A stretch of DNA of 13,378 nucleotides from Deltaproteobacteria bacterium (GTDB lineage: Bacteria; Desulfobacterota; Syntrophia; Syntrophales; UBA2210). The stretch lies in contig JAUVXT010000039.1 in assembly GCA_030603465.1 (NCBI GenBank), forward strand, positions 1 through 13,378. The letters run 5' to 3'. The notes under the pieces are model-generated. The model was not told the origin of the DNA, did not search any database, and worked only from the letters and a program-made list of their open reading frames with translations. This document shows positions 4,691 to 13,216 of the stretch, piece after piece. The position numbers were made by a program, and so were the translations under genes. Position 1 is the first letter of the stretch. Each line of letters begins with the position of its first letter.

Positions 4691-5863
4691 ATGAATAAAC
4701 CGGGTACCACAAAGATCGTCCTGGCTTTTGTTGTTATTATCGCACTGGTGATAGCCCTTTTGCTTGTATCGAACAGGATGTGGAGCGATAAGCCTGAGAA
4801 GATCGAGGTCAGTGGGGAACTGGTCTTCACCGACGGCATGACCGTTGCCGAGTTCGGTCAGAAAAATGATCTTTCCAATCCGGTTTTGAAAGAGACATTC
4901 GGCCTGACAGTAAAAGAGGATGTCAAAAAGAGACTGGACAGCTTCGGTTTCAGCCGGGAGGAAATAACGAAAAAGGTTACCAGGGGCGCGGTACTGGATG
5001 CCGAACATGAATCCAAAAACTGGGTCAAGATTCTCATCAAGTTTGTCCTCTGGTTCGCCTTCCTGATTGCCGTCTTCGTGATGATATACAGGGGAAAGAT
5101 TGTCCCCAAAACGAGGAAGATACTCTACATACTGGCCCTTCTGATCTTCGGCGTGATCATGGGTTCCGATCCCAGTCCCATGGGCACGGTAAAAGATGCC
5201 ATCTCACTTTTCGCGTCCTACTGCGTCATCTTTCCGCCTCGGATGATCGCCCTGTTCGTCTTTTTGTTGCTCGTCTTTCTGGCCAATAAATTTATCTGTT
5301 CCTAGGGCTGCCAGTTGGGAACGCTACAGGATCTTATCTTCAGAATCAATCGAAACGCCAAAGATACAAAGGGCATTGTGCGTCAGCACAAGATTCCTTT
5401 CGCCATCTCCAATACAATACGCGTCGCTTTTTTCATTGTGTTTACACTGGTTGCCTTCCTGTGGGCTACCGATATCGTGGAATATATCGATCCCTTCAAG
5501 ATATACAAACCGGCTGTTGTTGCCTGTGGGGGCTGGATATTTATTGCGGCGATACTGGTTGGCAGTCTCTTTATCTACAGACCCTGGTGCCACCTGTTCT
5601 GTCCCTTTGGCCTTGTGGGATGGCTGGTTGAGAAGATCAGTCTCTACAAGATAAAGGTGAATTATGACACCTGCATCGCCTGTGAAAGCTGCGCCAATGC
5701 CTGCCCCTCGTCGGTGATGGAAGCCATACTGAAACGGGACAAGGTAATCCCCGACTGCTTTGCCTGCGCCAACTGCATCGATGTCTGCCCCACAAAGTCT
5801 ATTACGTTCCGGGTGGGGAAACGCGACAAACCCCCGGAGGGCAAATTTGCGGCAAAAAAGTAG
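4691..5863 (+). pseudogene. NapH-like membrane 4Fe-4S protein interrupted by in-frame TAG (codon 205)
   Basis: Two frames, 4691-5302 and 5306-5863, are one gene in the same phase, split by a TAG at 5303-5305. Read through, it is 390 residues. It has an N-terminal TM (about 8-27), a soluble extracytoplasmic-type segment (about 30-110), then TM helices near 113-132, 144-157 and 184-198, and more near 244-258 and 277-296. Paired motifs CS*GCQLG (203-210) and WCHLFCPFG (299-307) are NapH-like. Two 4Fe-4S sets follow: C328/331/334/338 and C356/359/362/366. Such proteins pass electrons across the membrane to partner reductases. The TAG sits where family members commonly have Trp (CxWxC), so TGG to TAG is one base. 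AGAAGGAG (4675-4682) is a good ribosome site. Read as a nonsense pseudogene, a sequence error or a suppressed stop; the gene also ends in TAG. Confidence 0.82.
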
Positions 5864-5895
5864 CTGTTAGTGTGAGGTGGAAAATAGTGAAAAAC

Positions 5896-5960
5896 ATGGG
5901 GGTCTTGCAATGACGTATTTCTCGCTGCCGGCGATATTGCATTGCAAGACCTGACCCCAT
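5896..5960. repeat. Palindromic repeat between convergent genes
   Basis: The left arm ATGGGGGTCTTGCAATG (5896-5912) and right arm CATTGCAAGACCTGACCCCAT (5940-5960) are inverted copies, with four bases missing from the left arm. A 27-bp centre holds a small GCCGGC palindrome. It looks like a REP/MITE-type dispersed element. It separates the plus-strand Fe-S gene from the minus-strand flavoprotein gene and is followed by a short T-run (5964-5968), so it may also terminate transcription. Confidence 0.55.
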
Positions 5961-5966
5961 ACCTTT

Positions 5967-7568
5967 TTATATTGGATCGATACGGCTGATGACGGGCTTT
6001 TCACCGGCCATTGTAACGTAAATATGCCGTTCCCACGCTTTGTCTTCGGCAAGAAAGTCTTCACGGTAGTGAGATCCCCTGCTTTCCTTTCTCTCTATGG
6101 CCGACAGGGCAATGGCCCTGCCGGTAAGCGCCGCGTTACGGCACTCAACTATTCTGTAGAGTTCCGTAATATTTCGAGCAAACTGTAATTGAATAGTGCG
6201 GGAGATGTCTCCTATCTTGTCAATTCCCTCTTGCAGCGACACTTCGTCTCGGATGATGCCCGCCTTTTCCCATAGTATTTTTTTCAGGTCTCCCATTATG
6301 GTGGAGATTTCTGATTTTTTATTCACTTCGGGTTTCAAGAGTGAATCCCATTTCCTGATATAATCGTTCATGAGGCCTTCGAAGTCTGTGGCGGTTATTG
6401 TCGTCTCTTTTCCCCGTGAAGCCGCTCTGCCCGCACAGCCCCCGAAGACGAGGGCCTCTGAATAGGCATTTCCTCCCATCCGGTTTGCCCCATGAATACC
6501 GCCGACGACCTCACCGGCCGCATAGAGGCCTTTTATCTTTGTACGTCCATCGGCATCGATGGGAATGCCACCCATGGTGTGATGACAGGCCGGTGTAATT
6601 TTCAATGGTTCCAGGTGATAGGACGTTTTCTTTTTATACCGTTCAAGCAGATCATCACTGTAGGGGAGTTTCGATTTATCCGCCTGCCGCATATCCAGAA
6701 GGAGTGCGCCGTCAATATCATTCCCCATCTTTATTTCCCTGAATTGGGCCTGAGCAAACTGGTCCCGCGTCACCGTAGCGATGAGTCTTCGGGGCAGATC
6801 GTACTTTTCCTTGATATCTTCCCCCTTACGATTGACAATTTCCCCGGCATCGCCAAAGAATGCGGGGAGGATCATCCTCGCGCGACCCGATCCGGCATAT
6901 ACCAGCGGGTAAAATTGCACAAATTCCATATCCATCAGCTCCAGACCGGCCTGCAGGGCCAGAGCGTACCCATCTCCGGTAGACCCCGGCGCATTATCGT
7001 GCTGGGCATAGATTGCCCCCGCGCCTCCCGTCGCCAGGATGACGGCCCTGGACCGGAATCCATACCATTCACCGCTCTCTCTATGAAATCCCAATGCGCC
7101 CCGGCAGGTTTCATCAGTTACGATCAGATCTGTTATCATAATATTTTCTATGCACCGGATATTGGCGCTACGGACTGCATCGACTAGCGCCTTCGTTACC
7201 ATGGGACCACCAATTAGATAGGGCGACAGGCAGCGAAATCCGGTATCGTGAAAATGCGCCTTAAGCCCCGAGTCCACGAGTTCCTGCACATCTAACCGGG
7301 CATTCGTTACGAAACGCCTGACCAGTTCCGGATTGTTGAGCATGCGCCCGCTCTTGAGGGTTTTCTGTATATGTTCTTCGGGGCTGAATTTGTCGGTGGA
7401 AACCGAGAATGTGCCTCCCCCCAGTGTAGTATTTGTGGCCTTGCCTACAGGATATTTGGAGACGAGCATAACATCTTTCCCCGCCTTCGCACCTTCCAGC
7501 GCCGCTTTGAGTCCGGCAATACCGGTGCCGATGATTAACACATCCGTATCGATTTGATGAATCTTCAT
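5967..7568 (-). CDS. FAD-dependent fumarate reductase/succinate dehydrogenase-type flavoprotein
   Basis: The 533-residue protein belongs to the SdhA/FrdA/L-aspartate oxidase superfamily. The N-terminal Rossmann motif GTGIAG (14-19) binds FAD. GGAGAIYAQHDNAPGSTGDG (181-200), HHTMGG (329-334) and GLYAAGEVVGGIHGANRMGG (347-366) are the family signatures, with H329/H330 and R363 at expected substrate-binding positions. The region that carries the FAD-linking histidine in SdhA reads VGKATNTTLGGG, so FAD is probably non-covalent. The RGEGG stretch of FrdA is replaced by FFGDAGEI (237-244), so the substrate may not be fumarate. No iron-sulfur or membrane subunit is adjacent. The start at 7568 has AAGGAG five bases upstream. 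Last gene of the mnmG operon, 26 nt after its neighbour. Oxidant, substrate and the nadB alternative are unresolved. Confidence 0.82.
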   Translation of the reverse strand: MKIHQIDTDVLIIGTGIAGLKAALEGAKAGKDVMLVSKYPVGKATNTTLGGGTFSVSTDKFSPEEHIQKTLKSGRMLNNPELVRRFVTNARLDVQELVDSGLKAHFHDTGFRCLSPYLIGGPMVTKALVDAVRSANIRCIENIMITDLIVTDETCRGALGFHRESGEWYGFRSRAVILATGGAGAIYAQHDNAPGSTGDGYALALQAGLELMDMEFVQFYPLVYAGSGRARMILPAFFGDAGEIVNRKGEDIKEKYDLPRRLIATVTRDQFAQAQFREIKMGNDIDGALLLDMRQADKSKLPYSDDLLERYKKKTSYHLEPLKITPACHHTMGGIPIDADGRTKIKGLYAAGEVVGGIHGANRMGGNAYSEALVFGGCAGRAASRGKETTITATDFEGLMNDYIRKWDSLLKPEVNKKSEISTIMGDLKKILWEKAGIIRDEVSLQEGIDKIGDISRTIQLQFARNITELYRIVECRNAALTGRAIALSAIERKESRGSHYREDFLAEDKAWERHIYVTMAGEKPVISRIDPI

Positions 7569-7594
7569 ACCTTCTCCTTTTTTTATAGCTGGTC

Positions 7595-8848
7595 TTATGA
7601 CAAAAACAGGGAGCTATCCCCGTGTATCTGATCCACGATCGCCTGGAGCCATTGGGTTCCGATGGATGATTCTTCCGCATCGAGGGATTGAATGGTTTTG
7701 ATGTAATCCGTCTCGCCCGCGTCGATTCTCTTTTTTATAATCTCGCACAAGGCATCGCGCTTTTCACCGGCGACGGCTTCTTCTCTGTTGCCCGTCAGGC
7801 AGTCTTCGATTTTCCCCCAGTTCTCTATAAATTTTTTCTTTTGCGCGATCAGTTGCCTCCCCTTTTCACCTTGTGCCAGCCCTTCTACTATCCCGATTGA
7901 TCTCTCCATTTTTTCGGAAAGGACCTTAAACCGATTGAGCCGTTCAGTGAAGGCCATGTCAAGTTTATCCATAGCGCCTTCATACAGGGCCGGTCCCTGG
8001 TCACGCATAGCAAAAAAGGGCTTTCTGGTGTGGCGATACCACTCTTTCAGGGCGAGTAGATTGGCAAGATAGAGAATATTATTTTCTATCTTACTACCCA
8101 CATTCCCATAATAACCCGTGAGAAATTCCCGTTCGGTGAATACCGACTCCATATTTCCGTGGATCAGTTTTCCCCCTTCGGGGCTATCACCTCGATATAC
8201 CGTCCCTGCCGCTATCACTGTGCCGTAACCGATCCGTGCGGGTCCCACGAGACCACCCTGACCGCCCAGGAAAATGGGGGGCCGGTTGAGCATGACACCA
8301 CGAGGGACATCCCCGATCAGGGATGCAGTTGCCTTGTCCTGATTGGGCGTATAGTTGAAATGGATGTAGGAACTTCCCACCTCGCTGTGATCCCTCCTGC
8401 TGGTTCCTCCGGCCATGAAACAGTCGCAGAAATTGACGAGACTGCCGATGGTGACAAAGGGAAAGAGGATCGTCTGCTTCAGTCCCACGGTGTGACTGCC
8501 GTTTGCCTCCTCTTCCAGAATACAACCCTCTCGTACCTGGGCGCCGGATGCCATATTCGATTTGTCAAGAAAGATCGTTTTTTTGAAAAAACCGCCCTTT
8601 AATTCCACGTCTGATCCCAGCTGGCAGTCTACCACCGTAACAGGCGACTCATATCCCAGTTTTGTGCCGGGACCGATAAGCATCTTCTCGCCGTAGATCT
8701 TTGTGCCGCTGTAGAAGATTACCCCCGCGCCGGCAATCCTTGCGATATCGACCTCGTCACCTATGTCAACAGAGTACGGATTGGGGATTTTCACCCCTTT
8801 ATTCATTAGTCCTATAATCTTTTCAGGTAGTGCGTTCAGATCTTTCAT
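7595..8848 (-). CDS. GlmU-like left-handed beta-helix protein without a pyrophosphorylase domain
   Basis: The 417-residue protein has a hexapeptide-repeat beta-helix over about residues 20-250 (for example IGPGTKLG, SGAQVREG, IGYGTVIAAGTV) and a helical C-terminal region (about 255-415). A stretch around 154-180, with H154, NYTPNQDK (165-172) and IGD (178-180), parallels the GlmU acetyltransferase active-site region (NYDGANK ... IGD). This suggests a sugar-nucleotide acyltransferase-type fold. The N-terminal nucleotidyltransferase of GlmU is absent, so it cannot be GlmU itself; databases may call it UDP-GlcNAc pyrophosphorylase-like. The ATG at 8848 overlaps the mnmG stop codon (ATGA), and a GGAG lies inside the end of mnmG, indicating translational coupling. 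Activity and substrate are unknown. Confidence 0.72.
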   Translation of the reverse strand: MKDLNALPEKIIGLMNKGVKIPNPYSVDIGDEVDIARIAGAGVIFYSGTKIYGEKMLIGPGTKLGYESPVTVVDCQLGSDVELKGGFFKKTIFLDKSNMASGAQVREGCILEEEANGSHTVGLKQTILFPFVTIGSLVNFCDCFMAGGTSRRDHSEVGSSYIHFNYTPNQDKATASLIGDVPRGVMLNRPPIFLGGQGGLVGPARIGYGTVIAAGTVYRGDSPEGGKLIHGNMESVFTEREFLTGYYGNVGSKIENNILYLANLLALKEWYRHTRKPFFAMRDQGPALYEGAMDKLDMAFTERLNRFKVLSEKMERSIGIVEGLAQGEKGRQLIAQKKKFIENWGKIEDCLTGNREEAVAGEKRDALCEIIKKRIDAGETDYIKTIQSLDAEESSIGTQWLQAIVDQIHGDSSLFLS

Positions 8849-10776
8849 TTCACTGCTCCATTAGTATTTTTTTGAGACTGTAAAGACTTCTCACTTTTCC
8901 CGGCCTGCGCCCGTTCCAGTTCCATCTTCTTTATAGTAATCAACAGGGCCGTCAACGCAGCCTGGGTCATTCCCGGTATCCTCTGTGCCTGACCTATTGA
9001 CGTGGGGATTATGGTGCACATTTTTTTCTTCAGTATATTCGAAAGACCGGGCACGGAGTCATAGTCTATATCCCTGGGAATCTTCTTCCCCTCCTGAGTC
9101 TTGAACTTCCGGACCGATTCTTCCTGCCTCTTGATATAGCCCTCGTATTTCGCCTCGACCTCTATCTGTCTTTTTACAAACCGGTCGGGGATCTCCTCCC
9201 ACCCTTCCAGAGCCTTCAGATCATCATAGCTGAGTTCCGGCCGTTTTAAAAGGTGATACAGCGTGACGGGATTTTTGATAGAGGCGGTTTTCATCTCTGT
9301 CAGACGCTCATTGGTCCCGGGAACGGGATAGATCTTTTTCTCTTTCAGCCTCTCGATTCCCGCATCAATCCGGTTCATTTTCTCCTGAAGATCACTGTAT
9401 TGGTCATGGGATATGAGTCCCAGTTCGTGGCCTTTTCCCGTCAGCCGGATGGTGGCGTTGTCTTCTCGCAAGATAAGACGGTATTCGGCGCGGGAGGTAA
9501 ACATCCGGTAGGGTTCCTCCACCCCCCTCGTTATCAGATCATCCACCATAACGCCCATATAGGCCTCGGATCGATCGAGGATGAATGGCTCTCGTTTCTG
9601 GACTGAAAGGGCGGCGTTAATGCCCGCCCAGATTCCCTGGGCTGCCGCCTCTTCATAACCGGAGGTTCCGTTTATCTGACCAGCCAGGTAAAGCCCCTTG
9701 ATCAGTTTCGTTTCCAGTGTCTGCGTAAGTTGTGTGGGATGGACGAAATCGTACTCCACGGCATAGGCGGTGCGCATAATTTCCGTTTGTTCCAGCCCCG
9801 AGACGGAGTGCACAAGATATTCCTGCAGCTCCAAGGGAAGGCTGTTCCCCAGGCCTTTGGCGTAAACTTCCTCCGTATCGAGCCCCTCATACTCGAGGAC
9901 GACGGGATGTTTTTCCTTATCTGGAAAACGCATTACCTTGTCTTCCAGTGAGGGGCAGTGTTTGGCGCTAACACCTGTAATGGCTCCTGAATAGAGGGGT
10001 GATTTGGTGATATTGTCCCTGATCAACCAGTGAGTCTTTTCCGTTGTGGCACTGAAATAGGAGGGCAGTCGCTCTTTACGGAGTTTTTGAGTTGTAAAGG
10101 AAATGGGTTGCGGATCGGGATCGCTGTCCTGCCGTTCCAGGACAGAAAAATCGATGGTCGAGGCGCGCAGCCGGGGCGGTGTCCCTGTCTTCAGTCGCCC
10201 GACTTCGAAGCCCAGTTCCTTCAGATTTTCTGCCAGCGATATGGACGCAATCTCTCCCGCCCTTCCCGCGGGGTGTTGTGATTCTCCAACATGTATCAGA
10301 CCGTTGAGAAATGTACCCGCCGTGATGATGACCATCTTTCCCGCATAGAAAAAGCCCGTATTATCGACGACACCGCTTACTTTCCCGCCCTCGATGATGA
10401 CATTTTCGACGAGTCCCTGGCGGATGTAGAGATTCCTCTCCCTTTCAATTACGGCCTTCATGGCAAGACGATATAACTGCTTGTCGCACTGGACGCGCGT
10501 GGATTGCACGGCCGGTCCCTTGGAACGGTTCAGCAAGCGAAAATGACAGGCCGCCCGGTCGGCAATCTTGCCCATCTCCCCGCCCAGAGCATCGACCTCC
10601 TTGACCAATTGACTCTTCGCGAGGCCGCCAATGGCAGGATTACATGACATGAGGGCCACCGAATCGAGATTTATATTAAAAAGGAGCGCGCTGCATCCCA
10701 TGCGCGCCGCCGCCAGCGCCGCCTCGCATCCCGCGTGACCGGCACCGACTATAATTACATCAAATTCTTTCGACAT
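8845..10776 (-). CDS. mnmG: tRNA uridine-5-carboxymethylaminomethyl modification enzyme MnmG (GidA)
   Basis: MnmG acts with MnmE to add a carboxymethylaminomethyl or aminomethyl group to wobble U34 of tRNAs, using FAD, NADH and methylene-tetrahydrofolate. The 643 residues are full length. The FAD motif GAGHAGCEAA is at 11-20, and SCNPAIGGLAKSQLVKEVDA at 44-63. FLNG (156-159), GRLKTGTPPRL (193-203), the catalytic cysteine in HCPSLEDK (C274) and GQINGTSGYEEAAAQG are all present. The C-terminal region required for MnmE/tRNA contact (PRDIDYDSVPGLS) is also there. First gene of a three-gene minus-strand operon and divergent from the radical SAM gene. The ribosome site before the ATG at 10776 is weak. 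No mnmE or rsmG (gidB), frequent neighbours elsewhere, is beside it. Confidence 0.97.
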   Translation of the reverse strand: MSKEFDVIIVGAGHAGCEAALAAARMGCSALLFNINLDSVALMSCNPAIGGLAKSQLVKEVDALGGEMGKIADRAACHFRLLNRSKGPAVQSTRVQCDKQLYRLAMKAVIERERNLYIRQGLVENVIIEGGKVSGVVDNTGFFYAGKMVIITAGTFLNGLIHVGESQHPAGRAGEIASISLAENLKELGFEVGRLKTGTPPRLRASTIDFSVLERQDSDPDPQPISFTTQKLRKERLPSYFSATTEKTHWLIRDNITKSPLYSGAITGVSAKHCPSLEDKVMRFPDKEKHPVVLEYEGLDTEEVYAKGLGNSLPLELQEYLVHSVSGLEQTEIMRTAYAVEYDFVHPTQLTQTLETKLIKGLYLAGQINGTSGYEEAAAQGIWAGINAALSVQKREPFILDRSEAYMGVMVDDLITRGVEEPYRMFTSRAEYRLILREDNATIRLTGKGHELGLISHDQYSDLQEKMNRIDAGIERLKEKKIYPVPGTNERLTEMKTASIKNPVTLYHLLKRPELSYDDLKALEGWEEIPDRFVKRQIEVEAKYEGYIKRQEESVRKFKTQEGKKIPRDIDYDSVPGLSNILKKKMCTIIPTSIGQAQRIPGMTQAALTALLITIKKMELERAQAGKSEKSLQSQKNTNGAVK

Positions 10777-10803
10777 ACTATGCTATACCCGAGATATAAT
10801 TGC

Positions 10804-10832
10804 TTGAATTAAAAATGGTTATTTACTACCAT
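10804..10832 (+). promoter_or_regulatory. Possible promoter of the radical SAM gene in the divergent intergenic region
   Basis: TTGAAT, a 17-bp spacer and TACCAT (4/6 each) point toward the ATG at 10876. The -10 overlaps an inverted repeat AATGGT/ACCATT (10814-10819 and 10828-10833). The same 99-bp region must also drive mnmG on the minus strand; TTGTCT-18-TAAATA there is a weak candidate. Confidence 0.33.
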
Positions 10833-10875
10833 TGTTTTGTAAAAGACAACAAAAAAATGGCTGACGAGTGGCATC

Positions 10876-11808
10876 ATGTCAAAACCGGAATTCTGGAACA
10901 ATGAAAAACGATATTATGACCTGAAGAGCTTTTTTATCAACACCTTCGGGTGCAAGGTCTATAAAATTCAGATAGACGCGGGCTTTACCTGCCCCAACAG
11001 GGACGGAAAAATCGCTACGGGCGGGTGCATCTACTGTAACGGCAAGGGTTCCGCTCTCAGGGAACAGGGTCCCCTCCCCTCTGTCGCCGACCAGATCACC
11101 ACAGGCAAGGCCCTTTACAGAAGAATGAGAGACGCGAAAAAGTTCATCGCCTATTTCCAGACCTTTACCAATACCTATGGCCCTATTGAACACCTCAAAT
11201 CCCTCTACGATGAGGCGCTGGCACAGGACGACATTGTCGGCATGTCAGTTGGAACGAGACCCGATTGCGTCCCCGACGAGGTTCTGGATCTCTTTGAGGA
11301 GTACGCGCAGTCACACCATGTCTGGCTGGAATACGGGCTCCAATCCATACACGACAAAACTTTGAAGGTTATCAACCGCGGCCACGATTCGGAAACCTAT
11401 TGCGACGCCGTCCATCGTACCGCCGACAGGGATATCAATATTTGCACGCATATCATCATCGGGCTCCCGGGAGAGGCCTGCGAAGACACCATAAAAACGG
11501 CGGAAAGGGTGGCGTCGCTCCCTGTCAACGGCATAAAGATCCACCTCCTGCTCGCACTCAGGGGAACCGGGCTGGGTGATATGTATGAAGCGGGAAAGAT
11601 CACGCTGCCGACCAAAGAAGAATACGTCGCGACGGTCTGCGATATCCTTGAAATACTGCCACCCGACATGGTGATACAGCGACTTACGGCAGACGGCTAC
11701 CGTGACATTTATCTCGCCCCCGACTGGGGGAGGAACAAACTCGACGTCCTCAACACCATAGACAGAGAACTGAAAAGAAGAGATTCCTGGCAGGGGAAGC
11801 GATTTTGA
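10876..11808 (+). CDS. Radical SAM protein of the TIGR01212 (YhcC/YtqA) family
   Basis: This 310-residue protein should bind a 4Fe-4S cluster and S-adenosylmethionine. The cluster ligands are C39, C51 and C54, in the form CPNRDGKIATGGCIYC, the widened cysteine spacing characteristic of this family rather than the usual CxxxCxxC. Further family marks are YFQTFTNTY (153-ish to 100-ish region of the TIM barrel, encoded at 11152-11178), VGTRPDC, WLEYGLQS and IIGLPGE. The length matches E. coli YhcC (about 309). The reaction is not established for the family as far as I know. It is divergent from mnmG and convergent with rarA, with 46 bp between stops. The ribosome site before ATG 10876 is poor (GAGTGG). 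Confidence 0.92.
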   Translation: MSKPEFWNNEKRYYDLKSFFINTFGCKVYKIQIDAGFTCPNRDGKIATGGCIYCNGKGSALREQGPLPSVADQITTGKALYRRMRDAKKFIAYFQTFTNTYGPIEHLKSLYDEALAQDDIVGMSVGTRPDCVPDEVLDLFEEYAQSHHVWLEYGLQSIHDKTLKVINRGHDSETYCDAVHRTADRDINICTHIIIGLPGEACEDTIKTAERVASLPVNGIKIHLLLALRGTGLGDMYEAGKITLPTKEEYVATVCDILEILPPDMVIQRLTADGYRDIYLAPDWGRNKLDVLNTIDRELKRRDSWQGKRF

Positions 11809-11854
11809 GTGGGTTGCGTATAGCCGCTGCGTATCATGGATGCATATAGAAGGG

Positions 11855-13216
11855 TCAACTCTTCTTCCGGTCCTTAGATGCATCATCCCTCATCTTTCGC
11901 CATTTTGTGAGACGATCCTTTACGATCTTCTCATATCCTCTGTTCGTCGGGTTGTAATAGATCTGCCCTCTCAACTTGTCCGGAAGGTACTCTTGGGGGA
12001 CATGGGCATCGGGGTAATCGTGGGCATATTTATAACCCTTCCCGTAGCCGAGATTTTTCATCAGCCCCGTCGGCGCGTTTCTGATATGGAGGGGAACGGG
12101 CAGAGACCCCGTCCCGTGTATGGATTCTCTCACTTTTCCATATCCGGCGTAGAGGGCGTTGCTCTTGGGCGCAGTGGCCAGATAAACGGCGGCCTGGGCG
12201 AGGGCAAGATCCCCCTCGGGCAGTCCGATAAACTGGAAGGCCTGCATGGCCGAAATGGCGATGGATAGGGCCATGGGATCGGCATTCCCCACATCTTCCG
12301 AGGCAAATCTCACCATTCTGCGAGCGATATAGAGGGGATCTTCCCCCGCTTCAAGCATTCTGCCCAGCCAGTAGAGGGCGGCATCGGGATCACTCCCCCG
12401 CAGGCTTTTATGAAACGCCGAAATAATATTGTAGTGTTCTTCTCCCGCCTTGTCGTATTGAAGCGCCTTCCTCAGTAACGCTTCTTCCACAGTATCCAGC
12501 GTAATCTTCCTTTTCTTCGCACTCTGTCCCTCAACGAGTGACGCGGCAATCTCCAGGCTGTTCAACGCAGTGCGGGCATCTCCATCGGCCGTATCTATTA
12601 TGTGGGCAAGTGCGTCGTCATCCACCATGAGGGACAGTCCTCCCAGCCCCCTCTCTTGATCAGTAATCGCCCGTTTCAGTATGCGCGACAATTCATCCTC
12701 GGAATAGGGTTTCAGTACCATAACCCGCACTCGTGAGAGGAGCGGTGCGATAACCTCAAAAGAGGGATTTTCCGTTGTGGCGCCTATCAATGTCAGCAAA
12801 CCGCTTTCCACGTGGGGGAGGAAGGCGTCCTGTTGCGCCTTGTTGAAACGATGGATTTCGTCGACAAAGAGGATGGTTTTCTTGTGATGGGCCAGTTGTG
12901 ACTTTGCCTCTGCAATGGCGGCGCGGAGTTCTTTCACCCCTGAAAGGACGGCAGAGAAGGTTTCGAAGTGTGCCTTAGTCTCCCTGGCGATTATCCGGGC
13001 CAGCGTGGTCTTTCCCGATCCGGGCGGCCCCCAGAAGATGACGGAAAATATCCTGTCTTCCTCTATGGCCCGACGCAGCAGACTGTCACGCCCCAGAAGG
13101 TGTGACTGCCCGGCGAATTCGGCCAGACTTTCGGGCCGCATTCTATCCGCAAGGGGGCGCGTCACTATTTCGCCTTTTTCATTTTCCTGCTCGAAGAGAT
13201 TCATGACGGATAGCAT
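11855..13216 (-). CDS. rarA: Replication-associated recombination protein A (RarA/MgsA), AAA+ ATPase
   Basis: RarA is a tetrameric clamp-loader-like ATPase that acts at stalled replication forks and gaps. The 453 residues cover the whole family length. Near the start is RPLADRMRPESLAEFAGQ. Walker A GPPGSGKT is at 63-70, Walker B ILFVDE at 115-120 followed by IHRFNKAQQD, and sensor GATTENPSF at 145-153. An arginine-finger region LLSRVRV is at 159-165. The C-terminal tetramerisation part contains DPLYIARRMVRFASEDVGNADP and YGKGYKYAHDYP. ATG 13216 is used; a second ATG at 13204 (MNLFEQ) is also plausible, and neither has a strong ribosome site (AGGA lies 11 bases before the first). It converges with the radical SAM gene. 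The stop lies in a small GAAGGGT/ACTCTTC hairpin. Confidence 0.95.
   Translation of the reverse strand: MLSVMNLFEQENEKGEIVTRPLADRMRPESLAEFAGQSHLLGRDSLLRRAIEEDRIFSVIFWGPPGSGKTTLARIIARETKAHFETFSAVLSGVKELRAAIAEAKSQLAHHKKTILFVDEIHRFNKAQQDAFLPHVESGLLTLIGATTENPSFEVIAPLLSRVRVMVLKPYSEDELSRILKRAITDQERGLGGLSLMVDDDALAHIIDTADGDARTALNSLEIAASLVEGQSAKKRKITLDTVEEALLRKALQYDKAGEEHYNIISAFHKSLRGSDPDAALYWLGRMLEAGEDPLYIARRMVRFASEDVGNADPMALSIAISAMQAFQFIGLPEGDLALAQAAVYLATAPKSNALYAGYGKVRESIHGTGSLPVPLHIRNAPTGLMKNLGYGKGYKYAHDYPDAHVPQEYLPDKLRGQIYYNPTNRGYEKIVKDRLTKWRKMRDDASKDRKKS

Noticed and set aside
5303..5305. Selenocysteine or pyrrolysine decoding of the internal stop
   Set aside because: Selenocysteine uses TGA, not TAG. 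Pyrrolysine would need pyl genes, none of which are in the window, and Trp is the expected residue; nonsense mutation or sequence error is simpler.
6492..7187. 231-residue plus-strand frame opposite the flavoprotein gene
   Set aside because: It is antisense to conserved FAD-protein motifs and has no recognisable domain.
11809..11854. Bidirectional terminator between the radical SAM gene and rarA
   Set aside because: Only a weak 7-bp hairpin overlapping the rarA stop and a short direct repeat (TGCGTAT twice) are visible, with no T-run.
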